Of a stretch of DNA of 64,000 nucleotides, positions 11,520-24,162 are shown piece by piece. Source of the DNA: Siphonodentalium dalli (Eukaryota > Mollusca > Scaphopoda > Gadilida > Siphonodentaliidae); the NCBI GenBank assembly GCA_032622095.1, contig CP136067.1, positions 42,015,549-42,079,548 of the forward strand. Direction: 5' to 3'. The translations under genes were made by a program, and so were the position numbers. The notes under the pieces were generated by a model. It did no database searches and was not told the origin of the DNA. It saw only the letters and a list, made by a program, of their open reading frames with translations. Each line of letters starts with the position of its first letter. The stretch's first letter is position 1.

Positions 11520-12125
11520 CGACTTCGTTCGGGCTTTGACCTTGAATTGACCATTTTGAAGGTCAAGGTCAAGTGGGGTAACGATTTGACCCGTCCAAAA
11601 CACTGCCCGGACAAAAGTACCCGACAAAAGTACCCATCGAAATCCATCTGGTTTTACCCGATTTGACCTCGAATTGATCATTTTGAAGGTCAAGGTCAAG
11701 TCGGGGTAACGATTTGTCCTGTCCAAAACACTCACTGGACAAAAGTAACCCTACGTATCAAATTTCGTGGAAATCCCATCAAAATTCGCGATTTGACCTT
11801 GAATTGACCCGTTTTTCAAGGTCAAGGTCACGTCGCACGGGCAAATTAATAGGCCTATGCCACCCCCCGGCCGAAAGTACCCCCACATACCAAGTTTCAT
11901 CGAAATCCCGTGATATTCGGGCGTTTGACCTTGAATTGACCCGATTTGAAGGTCAAGGTCACGTCGCACGGACAAATTAATATGCCTATGCCAGTCCCCG
12001 GCCGAAAATACCCCCACATACCAAGTTTCATCGAAATCGGGTCGGCCGTTTTCGCGTTCATCGCGATCACACAGACACACAGACATACACACACACACAC
12101 ACAGATCTTCCAAAATATATAATAG
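11520..12125. repeat. Interspersed repeat with GGTCAAGGTCA blocks and (CA)n tail
   Basis: Repeated blocks of 'tttgacctt(g)aattgacc' and 'ttgaaggtcaaggtca' occur at ~11537, 11664, 11795 and 11930, a degenerate tandem of about 130 bp. 'taccaagtttcatcgaaatc' occurs near 11889 and 12019. The repeat ends in 'gcgatcacacagacacacagacatacacac...' (12063-12102). This tail is familiar from mollusc interspersed repeats; the element class is unknown to me. Confidence 0.6.
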
Positions 12126-12690
12126 ACTAGCCGATGAGCCCGACGTTGCCAGGGCTATTCAAAAACAAATTTCAAGTCGATAGCTCTACCCAGCCCGACG
12201 TTGTCCGGGCTATTAAAGAACCAAATTTCAAGTCGATACCTCTACCCGTTTCCGAGAACTGGTCTGCGCATGCGCGAAGCTGGCGTCGCACGGGCTCGGC
12301 GACCGATAAATTTCGTATCCGGGGCAAGATACATTCACATACCAAATTCCAAGTCGATAGCTCCACCCGTTTCCGAGATCTGGTCTGCGCATGCGCGAAG
12401 CTGGCGTCGCACGGACTCGGCGACCCGATAAAATTCGTATCCGGGGCAACATACATTCACATACCAAATTTCAAGTCGATAGCTCCACCCGTTTCCGAGA
12501 TCTCGTCTGCGCATGCACGAAGCGGGCGCCGCACGGGCTCGCCAATGCGATAACGACGACCGCCTGGTCAAACTACATACACGTACCAAGTTTCGTCCCG
12601 ATCGGTCGAGAATCGTAGATTTGTATAAATGACATACATGCAGACAGACATACAGACAGAGGTCTTCAAAATATATATGAGAATATATAT
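12126..12690. repeat. Second repeat element with ~121-bp tandem units
   Basis: Three copies of a ~121-bp unit are marked by 'cccgtttccgaga' at 12245, 12365 and 12488, each followed by 'ctgcgcatgc.cgaagc.ggcg'. It ends in 'cagacagacatacagacagaggtcttcaaaatatat', parallel to the tail of the preceding element ('agatcttccaaaatatat'). The two elements abut in the same orientation. Confidence 0.65.
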
Positions 12691-13690
12691 TATCTATATA
12701 TACGCCAAAACTTTGTCACTCCCCCTTCACCTTCCCCTTCCCCTTCCTCCAGCTACCCCATCTCCCCGCGGATGGAACCTAGCTCCGATTCGAACGCACC
12801 CGTCTCATTTCTCTGCCTGTGAACCGATAGAACGCCCACCGAATTCCAACAATCATTTCCATGGTGGTATATTGGTATATATAAGTATATATCGGAGCTG
12901 TTATAAACCAAATAACTTGGATTTGGATATAAACCCACCGATTCGTAAATTTTGTTGCCCATGGTGTGGGCTAAATTACTATTTTAACTTGTATAGTGTG
13001 CCATGAGTTTTCTGCGTCCGTGCATTTCACTTTTGTATCGTATTTCGCATCTTCAATGCACTGCATCTCATATCAAACCAAACAAAATACAAACATTACA
13101 TTAATAAGAGCAAACAAGCCTTAGTTATACGATATATACTTATACTAACGTAAAGACGACGTATATCCAATTATTTCATTTGCGATAACAACGATAAACA
13201 CATAGAGAAATGCAAACATCATCATTTTCGTAATAACAATTCGTATATTTTTATGAATAGTAGAATACTGCAATTGTACATTCAATTAATTTCGTTAGTA
13301 TATGTCTGCCAAATTGGAAATGACTCCCTTTACACTTTCACAAAATAAAACACCACTGATATATTTCTACGCCGTCATTTAAGTCTTGTCAACAAGCAAA
13401 CGTGAAACAAACAAACACTCCTTATTCCTACCATACAGGTGATCTACTTATAGAGAACGCTCTTTTCTGTTCGGTTACGTTCATACGCCGTGTACATCGC
13501 TGTGTGTGTTGTTGTCTGTCATTCTTTGTATTCTTCGGATCCAACGTTCATTGATCGCGGTACATGTTGTGTGCTTGTCAATGCAAGTCCACCATCAGAT
13601 CACAAATCACCAATGTGCACTCGCGCGAAGACGAACACACCTATACGCATAACAAATATATGGAATTGGATACCATGGAAGTATATCTGA
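12691..13690. other. Intergenic, no supported gene
   Basis: Includes a CCTT-rich pyrimidine tract (12719-12752) and AT-rich sequence. One copy of the recurrent 'gaacgctctt' motif occurs at ~13455. Nothing else is supported. Confidence 0.45.
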
Positions 13691-14760
13691 TTCCATGGAA
13701 TCTGACCTCTATTTTTCTTTCTTAATGTCTCATCAAATTTTTTTTCGGTTGTTATTAAGAAAACAAAGTTATTTTTATAAGCAACAGGTCTCTATGATCG
13801 CCGTTAAAGAAAAGATTATATCACACGCGGTCTTGTTTCCCGCTCGATTCGTTATGCTAATATACAACCCTTACAAACTAGCCAAAAATCCTACACCAAA
13901 TTCCAATATAGCGGCCAAGATAGCCGCCGAAATGTGAACATTGGCTATTTTTCTGACATTTCACCATCTTTCGTTTTGTCTCTGAAGGAAAATATGGGCA
14001 TCTTGGCGTGATTTTATACATTTATCGTATAGAAGAGTCAATGGCGAACGAATGGGGATAACAATAATCATACCTTGTTGGATATTTTTGTCCGATATCA
14101 CGTTTTCCTAAATGCCGGTATAATCCGGTCATAGCCGAGTCGACGCTAATAACGCGATGTCTGTTTCGAATCAATGAATGTTATTGCTATCATACCATGC
14201 ATATATATGTGCAGGAGATACTCGAGCTAGGATTCCTCGTATACCTGAGTTCACCCAAATCTAAGATGGCGGCCAAAATGGCTACTAGAAATAGAAAAAT
14301 CGGTGAGCGTTATTGTGACAACTCCACAACTGCTTACTATTGGGTGCGTTGGGAACACTGAGTCGAAGAACTGTCCTTATATCACATCCAAATAAAGTCT
14401 CCCAAATCCCAAATGGCGACCACAGTGCAGGACATATTTTGAAAAATCATCGAAAATCCCTCATATTCACATCATTGTGCCATATTGTCGCGACAATTCC
14501 ACACATTCTTACAGTTGAGTTGGAAATACTGAGGTGAAGTAATCACCTTACATCTCATGCAAGAAATGGCTCTCCAAATCGAAGATGGCGGCCAAAATGG
14601 CGACCGAAATTTGAAAACACGCGTACATTCCTTTACTTTCTTACGATGGGCCTTATTGTTTCGCGAATTCTATATTGATATGAAGTATTCATTAGAGTTT
14701 GGCAATTGATACTCAGTCAATATTGCGGTTAAACTGACGGCCAGAAATTGAATTTTTACA
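13691..14760. repeat. Degenerate tandem repeat with AAGATGGCGGCCAAAATGG core
   Basis: The core 'aagatggcggccaaaatgg' or a variant appears near 13916, 14263, 14410 and 14584, followed each time by 'gaaattgaaaa' or similar and 'cgacaattcc/gtgacaactcc'. Spacing is irregular (about 145-350 bp), so copies have decayed or been deleted. The open frame at 13695-13937 is explained by this repeat. Confidence 0.55.
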
Positions 14761-15164
14761 AGTAGATATTTTCACATATTAATATCAACTTGTTGTCATA
14801 ATATCGTTATGAATGGACGAGACTGTATATAAGCCATATATTAGTTCAACTTAAAACGTCAAAAAAACGCATAACATAGCTCGTATCCTTCTGGAAGGAC
14901 GAAAACCCACACTTAATAATGGCGATGTGGCATTTCGAAATCAATTCTCCATTTAGTGCCGATAATGGCAGTAACCGTAGGTGCTCAGAATAGTCATATC
15001 AGAACAATTGCCTGGTAACAGATTCTGATTTGCCACGTCCATAATTGTCTGGACCATCTTCCAGGTCATTGTCTGATAAATCTAGGTCGCGCACACCGAC
15101 AAAGTATTCAACACTTCCTGTGAGAAGGGTCCCTCTAATTATAACGTTTAAAATAATTAATTTG

Positions 15165-15780
15165 CCCCGTGTCTAGCTTAAATATATGCTAAATATGGGA
15201 TTTGTGCGTATTCTTGAACTAGACAGGCATATGGTCGATGAGTATACAAGCTTACATGCCATATATATGTATGTATTTCTCATACCCCATGAGGATAACG
15301 ACATGTACACCTGGCGATCTTCCCAGTTAGCTAGTAACTTCTGAATGATTGTTGTTTCGTCAACTCACAAACTTACCGAACGCATTGGCATACGTGGACA
15401 ACTTCGGCAGTGTTTCGATGGTTGCTAGCTGTCTCATTCCCTTGGACAGATGGCTATCTGCTAAGAAGAAATCCATAATATACCGACTATCCACACTTCT
15501 TGACCATGATTCTAAGCAATCTGTGACGTCCCGCAGTCGTCTCGTCAATGAGCTCCCAACAGAGAAGAACAATACTCTCGGTGCTAGTTTTGTGGCCATG
15601 CGTCATGATTGGGACTGAAATGGGCCACAGTATACGCCACCCCTACACCAGGTGCACGTTTCAGATATAGAATGCGTCTCCGTGTTTTGTATTTCCAAAT
15701 CCGTTTCGAAGCCGTTCTGAATCAACTTGACCAGACGTATAATTTTGTCTGTAGAATACTATTCTAGCCTCCCTCAGAAC
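15165..15780. repeat. Long inverted repeat, left arm
   Basis: Pairs with 16240-16865 in reverse orientation at roughly 65-75% identity. Diagnostic pairs are 'gataacgacatgtacac...gatcttcccag' (15294), 'cttcttgaccatgattct' (15497) and 'aaatccgtttcgaagccgttctgaatcaact' (15700). An 89-residue open frame on + and a 79-residue frame on - coincide with the arm and have no recognisable domain. Confidence 0.7.
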
Positions 15781-16239
15781 AGTCGGATGGGCTAAATGAT
15801 AATGTATTTAAAGAATGAATGTATGTGTTGTTGTTATCCTCTTTCAGGGTTAGAGTCAGCATGTTGGCGGTATTATTCAAGAAAGTGTCAGGATATGTGG
15901 TGCATTTATTTCACGGTATGATTAAATAACAAGTTATATTCTCGACGGCAATGGCTGTGAACGTTAGGGAAATCCTTCAAAGGTCGAACGTGACCTTTAT
16001 GATTATACAGCTTTATATATAACTTTAGTATATATAGTAGTTAACATGTCTCATGTGGGAAAATGGTCGTCATGGTGATGTTACCAAGAAATCATTCCTC
16101 TGGATGTTCTTCGCGTCGAACTTTTAACCCTTGTGTTGATGGCATTTGTAACTTTCTTGAACCATACCGACCACCACACAGCGCGAATATGACATATCAA
16201 CCAACTATCAAAGGCATCGTATTTTAAGACTACACCCAG

Positions 16240-16865
16240 TCTAGGTGAGGCTTGTATAGTAGTAGCAAATGGTACACGCATGTCCCAGTTGATTAAGTAC
16301 GGCTTCCAAACGGATGGGAATATACAATCTTAGCATACAAGGAACGCAATGCCACGCATGAGATTCTGTCTGAATCTAAAACATACCCAAAGATTGGGCG
16401 GTGTAGTCATTTCCACTAGCATGACACATGCCTACAAACTAGCACCGCGTGTATTGTTATTATCTGCTTGGATCTGTTCGGTGAGACGATTGCTGGACGC
16501 CAACAAGATTGTTCTTGGGATCATGATCAAGAAGTGTGGGTATATTATTCATTATGGTCTGCTATGCCTTAGCAGAAAGGCATCCGTCAAATGTTAGGCT
16601 TTCAACATTCGAAGCCATATGCAGAAGTTGTCCGGATGGTCAGTGCGTTCGAAAAGTATGTTAATTGATTAACCATATGTTGAGAAGTGGCTGGCTGGGA
16701 AGATCACATGTACATGTTGTTATCCCATTAGGTCACCAAAAGCTGAGGAATACGCAGATAGAGAGGTCCTTCGAAAATTAGTATACGCGTCGACCGATTA
16801 CCTTTCTAGTTTATCGCGCAAGATGACGCTCAGTTCCCATATGTAGCATGTGAATTATACAATAA
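16240..16865. repeat. Long inverted repeat, right arm
   Basis: Reverse complement of the left arm, separated by a ~460-bp unmatched spacer. The peptide AYKLAPRVLLLSAW (16427 on) echoes MATKLAPRVLFFSVG read from the opposite strand of the left arm, as expected for paired arms derived from one sequence. This could be a foldback transposon or an inverted duplication of an ancient exon. Confidence 0.7.
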
Positions 16866-17231
16866 GCTACCACGAATAAAGCTCGTCAAGAATAAGGATA
16901 AGAATTCCCAGCTTTCGAGAAACACGTGAGCTGGACACCGGCATACGTATTGTTTGAAACATTCCTATTTGTGGGACGTTCCGTGTTTAGTATATGGTAA
17001 CCTGTCGGTTTTTTTCGGTTTCGTTTTATCCCCCGCTTCCAAATATATGAAATTCTTGGAAATACTTAATTCTATCTTCATTACTAGGTAGCAGTGGTCA
17101 ATTCTGTGCTCGCCATAGACGCTTTTGGTGTTTATTAGTTGTCGTAATCTCTAATTCTGTGGACACTGTGGAATTGTCAATTCAACAGAAATTTGCTTCA
17201 TCGATTTCCTGTCAAATGTTGTGATCGGTCC

Positions 17232-17245
17232 CACTATATAAAGGT
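17232..17245 (+). promoter_or_regulatory. TATA-like element (ACTATATAAAGG)
   Basis: A strong TATA-box match followed by ~100 bp of GC-richer sequence and then the 161-bp array. No supported gene begins downstream. It may be the promoter remnant of a repeat or a chance match. Confidence 0.25.
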
Positions 17246-17539
17246 CGACCGCACCCGACCGTACTATAATGCACCTGATCCCACCACCACAGACTCTGAA
17301 CGAGATGATACACGCACTATCGTGCAGAATAGACCCGTGTGTACAAAGTTCTAATCTCCAAGTCGGTATTGATCGAGCGGTATTGCAATGTTAACCAAAA
17401 ACTTACTCCTGGTTCTGCCAGTTACGCAAAACAAAAACAAGAGGTGGCATCAGAGATGCTGTGTCTCGTTTTCGGTGGCTTACCGCCGGTGGCTACCGCC
17501 AATTGGTGTGCATCAGTATCGGTAGACTAATTAATAGGT

Positions 17540-20500
17540 CAAATCGAAAAATGACTAATTAAGGGCCATAACTCCATCAAATTTTATCGGGCCAGGCTGG
17601 TTTTAGAACTCGTCCGAAATATTCTTGGCAAGTATGTCTATTCCAAATTTTAAACAAATCGGAGGACGTTTGTTGAAGTTATCGCGGTAACGAGCTAAAA
17701 ATTCACGAAAAATGACTAATTAAGGGCCATAACTATATCAAATTTTATTGGGCCAGGCTGGTTTTCGAACTCATCCAGGATATTATTAGAAGACACTTAT
17801 ATACCAAATTTTAGTTGAAACGGATGACGTTTGTTGAAGTTATCGCGCTAACGAGCTCAAAATTCGTACAAAATGACTACTTAAGGACAATAACTCTATC
17901 AAATTTTATCGGACCGGGCCGGTTTTCTAACTGGTCCGAGGTATTCTTGGGAGACACCTATATATAAAAATTTCAATCAAATAGGATGATGTTTGTTAAA
18001 TTATCGCGCTAACGAGCTGAAAATTCGTGAAAAATGACTAATTAAGGGCCATAACTCTATCAAATTTTATCGGACCAGGCCGGTTTTCGAACTTCTCCGA
18101 GATATTCTTGGGAGACACCTATATACCAAATTTCAATCAAATCGGATAACGTTTGTTGAAGTTATCGCGCTAACGACCTGAAAATTCGTGAAAAATGACT
18201 AATTAAGGGCCATAACTCTATCAAATTTTATCGGACCAGGCCGGTTTTCGAACTCGTCCGAGATATTCTTGGGAGACACCTATATACCAAATTTCAATCA
18301 AATCGGATAACGTTTGTTGAAGTTATCGCGCTAACGAGCTGAAAATTCGTGAAAAATGACTAATTAAGGGCCATAACTCTATCAAATTTTATCGGACCAG
18401 GCCGGTTTTCGATCTCATCCGAGATATTCTTGGGTGACACCTATATACCAAATTTAAATCAAATCGGATAACGTTTGTTGAAGTTATCGCGCTAACGAGC
18501 TGAAAATTCGTGAAAAATGACTAATTAAGGGCCATAACTCTATCAAATTTTATCGAACCAGGCCGGTTTTCGAACTCGTCCGAGATATTCTTGGGAGACA
18601 CCTATATCCCAAATTTCAATCGAATCGGATAACGTTTGTTGAAGTTATCGCCCTAACGAGCTGAAAATTCGTGAAAAATGACTAATTAAGGGCCATAACT
18701 CTATCAAATTTTATCGGACCAGGCCGGTTTTCGAACTCGTCCGAGATATTCTTTGGAGAGAACTATTTACCAAATTTCAATCAAATCGGATAACGTTTGT
18801 TGAAGTTATCGCGCTAACGAGCTGAAAATTCGTGAAAAATGACTAATTAAGGGCCATAACTCTATCAAATTTTATCGGACCTGGCCGGTTTTCGAAGTCG
18901 ACATTCTTAGGAGACACCTATACCAAATTTCAATCGAATCGGATAACGTTTGTTGAAGTTATCGCGCTAACCAGCTGAAAATTCGTGAAAAATGACTAAT
19001 TAAGGGCCATAACTCTATCAAATTTTATCGGACCAGGCCGGTTTTCGAAGTCATCCGAGATATTCTTGTGAGACACCTATATACCAAATTTCAATCAAAT
19101 CGGATAACGTTTGTTGAAGTTATCGCGCTAACGAGCTGAAAATTCGTGAAAAATGACTAATTAAGGGCCATAACTCTATCAAATTTTATCGGACCAGGCC
19201 GGTTTTCGAACTCCTTCGAGATATTCTTGGGAGACACCTACATACCAAATTTCAATCGAATCGGATAACGTTTGGTGAAGTTATCGCCCTAACGAACTGA
19301 AAATTCGTGAAAAATGACTAATTAAGGGCCATAACTCTATCAAATTTTATCGGACCAGACCGGTTTTCGAACTCATCCGAGATATTCTTGAGAGACACCT
19401 ATATACCTAATTTCAATCAAATCGGATAGCGTTTGTTGAAGTTATCGCGCTAACGAGCTGAAAATTCGTGAAAAATGACTAATTAAGGGCCATAACTCTA
19501 TCAAATTTTATCGGACCAGGCCGGTTTTCGAACTCGTCCGAGATATTCTTGGGAGACACCTATATCCCAAATTTCAATCGAATCAGATAACGTTTGTTGA
19601 AGTTGTTGCGCTAACGAGCCTAAAATCAGTGAAAAATGGCAAAGGGCCATAACTCTGTAATAAATGTGCGGACGAACCCGATTGTTTGTCTGCAGCTTAC
19701 GTGCATGGATGTGTACTCACACACCAAATTTCAATCAAATCGGATAACGTTTGTTGAAGTTATCGCGCTAACGAGCTGAAAATTCGTGAAAAATGACTAA
19801 TTAAGGGCCATAACTCTATAACTCTATCAAATTTTATCGGACCAGGCCGGTTTTCGAACTCATCCGAGATATTCTTGGGAGACACCTATATACCAAATTT
19901 CAATCAAATCGGATAACGTTTGTTGATGTTATCGCGCTAACGAGCTGAAAATTCGTGAAAAATGACTAATTAAGGGCCATAACTCTATCAAATTTTATCG
20001 GACCAGGCCGGTTTTCGAACTCATCCGAGATATTCTTGGGAGACACCTATATACCAAATTTCAATCAAATCGGATAAAGTTTGTTGAAGTTATCGCGCTA
20101 ACGAGCTGAAAATTCGTGAAAAATGACTAATTAAGGGCCATAACTCTATCAAATTTTATCGGACCAGGCCGGTTTTCGAACTCGTCCGAGATATTCTTGG
20201 GAGACACCTATATCCCAAATTTCAATCGAATCAGATAACGTTTGTTGAAGTTGTTGCGCTAACGAGCCTAAAATCAGTGAAAAATGGCAAAGGGCCATAA
20301 CTCTGTAATAAATGTGCGGACGAACCCGATTGTTTGTCTGCAGCTTACGTGCATGGATGTGTACTCACACACCAAATTTCAATCAAATCGGAGGACGTTT
20401 GTTGAAGTTATCGCGCTAACGAGCTGAAAATTCGTGAAAAATGACTAATTAAGGGCCATAACTCTATCAAATTTTATCGGACCAGGCCGGTTTTCGAACT

Positions 20501-21180
20501 CATCCGAGATATTCTTGGGAGACACCTATATACCAAATTTCAATCAAATCGGATAACGTTTGTTGAAGTTATCGCGCTAACGAACTGAAAATTCGTGAAA
20601 AATGACTAATTAAGGGCCATAACTCTATCAAATTTTTTCGGACCAGGCCGGTTTTCGAACTCCTCCGAGATATTCTTGGGAGACACCTATGTACCAAATT
20701 TCAATCAAATCGGATAACGTTTATTGAAGTTATCGCGCTAACGAGCTGAAAATTCGTGAAAAATGACTAATTAAGGGCCATAACTCTATCAAATTTTATC
20801 GGACCAGGCCGGTTTTCGAACTCATCCGAGATATTCTTGGGAGACACCTATATACCAAATTTCAATCAAATCGGATAACGTTTGTTGAAGTTATCGCGCT
20901 AACGAGCTGAAAATTCGTGAAAAATGACTAATTAAGGGCATAACTCTATCAAATTTTATCGGACCAGGCCGGTTTTCGAACTTGTCCGAGATATTCTTGG
21001 GAGACACCTATATCCCAAATTCCAATCGAATCAGATAACGTTTGTTGAGGTTGTTGCGCTAACGAGCCTAAAATCAGTGAAAAATGGCAAAGGGCCATAA
21101 CTCTGTAATAGATGTGCGGACGAACCCGATTTTTTGTCTGCAGCATACGTGCATGGATATGTACTCACACACTTGTTTTT
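17540..21180 (+). repeat. 161-bp tandem array (~23 units) with periodic variant units
   Basis: Tandem units contain 'atgactaattaagggccata', 'actctatcaaattttatcgg', 'gagatattcttgggagacac' and 'ggataacgtttgttgaagtt'. Spacing of the first block is 161 bp in successive copies (18036, 18197, 18358, 18519). The first three units are most diverged and the middle ones nearly identical. Three variant units carry 'gtgaaaaatggcaaagggcc' and 'gtctgcagcttacgtgcatg' instead of the usual core (~19.64, ~20.29 and ~21.09 kb), about 4 and 5 units apart. No long frame stays open through it. Confidence 0.95.
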
Positions 21181-21214
21181 TAATCCGTCAATAAACGGTT
21201 GAGTTATAAGCAAA

Positions 21215-21310
21215 ACACGTCGCCCGCCCGCCCGCCCGTCCGCCGCCCGCCCGCCCGTCCGCCCGCCCACCATCAAACTATAAGTCGAGTTTTGGAAAAA
21301 AAACTCGACT
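21215..21310 (+). mobile_element. Terminal CCCG microsatellite plus 11-bp hairpin closing the array
   Basis: The array is followed by (CCCG/CCGT)n (21222-21270) and then a hairpin AGTCGAGTTTT-GGAAAA-AAACTCGACT (21283-21310). An array of ~160-bp cores, a short microsatellite and a terminal hairpin is the architecture of pearl-like or Helitron-associated elements in bivalves. I infer that the array is the expanded core of such an element. Confidence 0.5.
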
Positions 21311-21334
21311 AAAAATATGTCTGACAACGGGAAG

Positions 21335-21930
21335 GGATATACTATCATGCAGCGAATGACTCTGCGTCCATGGGCGATCGGGTAAGTTGCTAGCTGAGAC
21401 GGGAGTGAATATATTAAAGACACGGGCGGCGTTCGTTGCAGAAATATTCATATTTGTTCAAATCGCCATCAACAGAAGGAATATTAAAATATATATATAG
21501 TTTTGTTCATATGCCAAACATAATCAGCGCGTAAATAGTATATTGTCGCCAAGACGTTAGGTGGTGTACGTAAACAAGAGCCTGCTCGTGTTACAGAAGT
21601 TTTGCTTCTGTTTACATAACACAGCTCAATTATATTGGTTAATCACACACAAATGATATAAATGCTCTTTATTAATTCCATATCAGGAAAACAGTAACAA
21701 GTAATGCTCTTTATACCATATCCGGATCTAAACAAAAGCCAGGTTTTGTAATGTTTTTTGCTTTTGTTTACATAACAAAGGAAAAACATTTTACAACAGC
21801 ACTGTTTATCCCATATTTCTGATTGGTATAAGAACCAAGTCTGTCTATATTTTACTATTCTTTCTGTTTATGGCGGTTTTTGGCGGAGCTGAATATTTTA
21901 ATAGCATACCAACCGCCAACGCCGCCCGTA
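21335..21930 (+). repeat. Dispersed repeat, copy 2 (partner at 7380-8055)
   Basis: Co-linear with 7380-8055 over most of its length, ending at 'catacc.accgcca'. It directly follows the terminal hairpin of the 161-bp array. Confidence 0.65.
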
Positions 21931-22036
21931 TCTTTAACCCATACGCTACGGTCGGATTCGCCATGCATGTACGCACAGGCTGTAAACACCCGGCCGTACC
22001 GGTCCGAGTCCGAACGAGATGATTCATAAGCTATCG

Positions 22037-22185
22037 TTGGTTGGTTTGATATTAGGCCCGATATCAGCTAGATGTATCCTCATATCAGCCGGATACCGAA
22101 GGTTGTGAAGGCTGATGTGAGGTTACCGAGGGTTGATATCAGGCTGGTCTGGTATATCTCAGGCCTATAATATCAAGCCAACCAA
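22037..22185. mobile_element. Small MITE, ~149 bp
   Basis: Terminal inverted repeats: TTGGTTGGTTTGATATTAGG at the left and the complement of TTGGTTGGCTTGATATTATA at the right. The interior holds further inverted phrases (gatatcagcc / ggttgatatc). No clear target duplication. Class unknown. Confidence 0.65.
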
Positions 22186-23837
22186 GTAGTACCATATTTG
22201 TCAGTTAGGTCGCCTCTTAGTAACAGTGTAATATCGACACCTCTTTCAAAAGAATTGCGTCACAAAAATCGATATCTGCACATTATTTGGTTGTGAAGTA
22301 AAGTTATATAACGATATTACTTGGATCGTGATGTCGCATAACGACATCGCTCGGTTTAAGGGCAAACTGAAGCGATATTAACATAGTTCGATAACAGGCT
22401 GTACTGGGCATTTGTCATATTTATCATTCATAAGAGGTTTTAGAGTTCAGATATATAGACTTTCAAATTTGATTATATATGATTTTAACACGGTATGAAA
22501 TTATGATACAAATAATGATACAAATAATGGTGATTGCAAATAATGGTGATTGCAACTATTTCTGGTGTTGGCGTAAAGTTGGTGGCGGAAATTTGGACTT
22601 CGGTGTCAAATCGGACTGGGCATCTTTAACCAGTCCCCTCCCACTTTGTTGAATAACAACAGCGCGTAAATCATGTTTAATTCAATTTATATTAACTGTT
22701 GTATGTTCTTTCATTACGGGTCGTCTGTATAAGGCATGCATTTGTTTGAATCTAGTTTATTTCAGAAATAAACTCGACTTTTCGTGCAGTGAAATGTTTC
22801 CGTCTTTGCGTCTTGCCATGCCAACTGCTGACGATTTTAGAATGTAACATGAAACATACATATACGAAAAATTTAAGTTACAGGGCGATTCTTTGCCGGA
22901 TCTTATAGTCCTGTGACATTTTCATCATGCTATCTATGTGATAATTTAAATTGCAGTGAGAAGATGGCAACGGTAAATTTGTCAAAAATCCATTTGATAT
23001 TATTTTAATTCCTTTTTTCCTCACGAGTTCTCTTAAGTTTGTGACATGCGCAAAAAATTAATACAACTGGAGGGTACTTGATAACATAAACTGGATTTGT
23101 ATGCATAATATGTTAAGACAATTCAGTCCTCAATCCCTTACTTACCCAATATGTCTTGGGTAACTACTTTTGAAGTGTTACTGCGAATTTCACACTTGTC
23201 GCAATGACACCAGGATTGCAGGAAGAGATATAGAAATGATTTATCTTAAAATATTATGCATAAAATACCAGATTATCAAGTGGTCTCTAGTTTCAGTAGT
23301 TTCGTGCGAATGTCGCGAAATTTATAGAACACGTTCGGAATTCTAGCAATACAAATAATATCAAGGTGATATATTTGACGAAATTTCAGCGCTATCCTCT
23401 TGGAGCGAAATCTATTCTGAAGAAATTGGAAAAGTCGCGATGTTCCATAATTAACAAAAGTGCACTCAAATTACCTAGACCACATGTTAGAGTTTTTCTG
23501 CAAATAAACAGTGTGAATCATTACCGTTACCAATGTGCATCCGCATCGGTCATCCCCGTTGATGACGATATATACCGTCACAATTTGATAACGTTGCTTG
23601 CACCATTTGAAACTCGATTGACGATGCAAATCTCACATGCAATGACATCTATGTTCGGGAATAGAATAATGTAAAGTGCCAACTTAATTTATGTCAAATC
23701 TGATTTGCCATTTTCAAAGAATATATAGTTGTGATAATCGCTTCGGCGTTCCGTGTACATGTCTTCATCTCAGGTTGTGTGATGTGTTTCGATTAGCCAT
23801 TTCTTGGAGTAAAAGTACAGCAGCATGCAACCATCTA
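22186..23837. other. Intergenic, no supported gene
   Basis: A 102-residue open frame at 23366-23674 (+) has an ordinary composition and no motif I recognise; I do not call it a gene. A small hairpin (gtttatttc-aga-aataaac) lies near 22757. No other structure was noticed. Confidence 0.4.
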
Positions 23838-24030
23838 TAGTACTGCCCTAATTAATCGACCCCTTAACCACAGCAGAATTATGAGTAACTTTTCAGGATT
23901 TAGTCAGAAATATGGCTATCCCCGAGAGCTTTCCGATGAATGGCAACAAGCCATATTTCCGACTAAATCCTGAAATGTTACCCATAATTCTGCTGTGGTT
24001 AAGGAGTCGATTATTTAGGGCATTACTGTA
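23838..24030. mobile_element. Palindromic pogo-like MITE, second copy
   Basis: Same family as 6408-6620. The left end is eroded ('tactgccctaattaatcgac') and the right end reads GGGCATTACTG followed by TA. The central part of the left arm is deleted, so the two arms are unequal. Confidence 0.8.
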
Positions 24031-24162
24031 TAGTATACTGATCTGTGGCACTATACACCCGGAGTCGAAGATCCAGACCCCATCCCACATGAAGCTGTAA
24101 GAGAGAAAACACATCGTCAGTTTTTAAACACTGTCAACAGTACCCGCATCTGGATTTCATGC

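Noticed and set aside
12134-12618. Cluster of overlapping frames on both strands (75-139 residues)
   Set aside because: All are translations of the ~121-bp tandem units; units of this kind give open frames on both strands without coding constraint.
15349-15618. 89-residue plus-strand frame and 79-residue minus-strand frame as a gene
   Set aside because: They lie in one arm of the long inverted repeat, the matching frame in the other arm is broken, and no domain is recognisable.
23366-23674. 102-residue plus-strand frame as a gene
   Set aside because: No recognisable domain, no splice or paralogue support; length is within what chance gives in 64 kb. Left as unproven.
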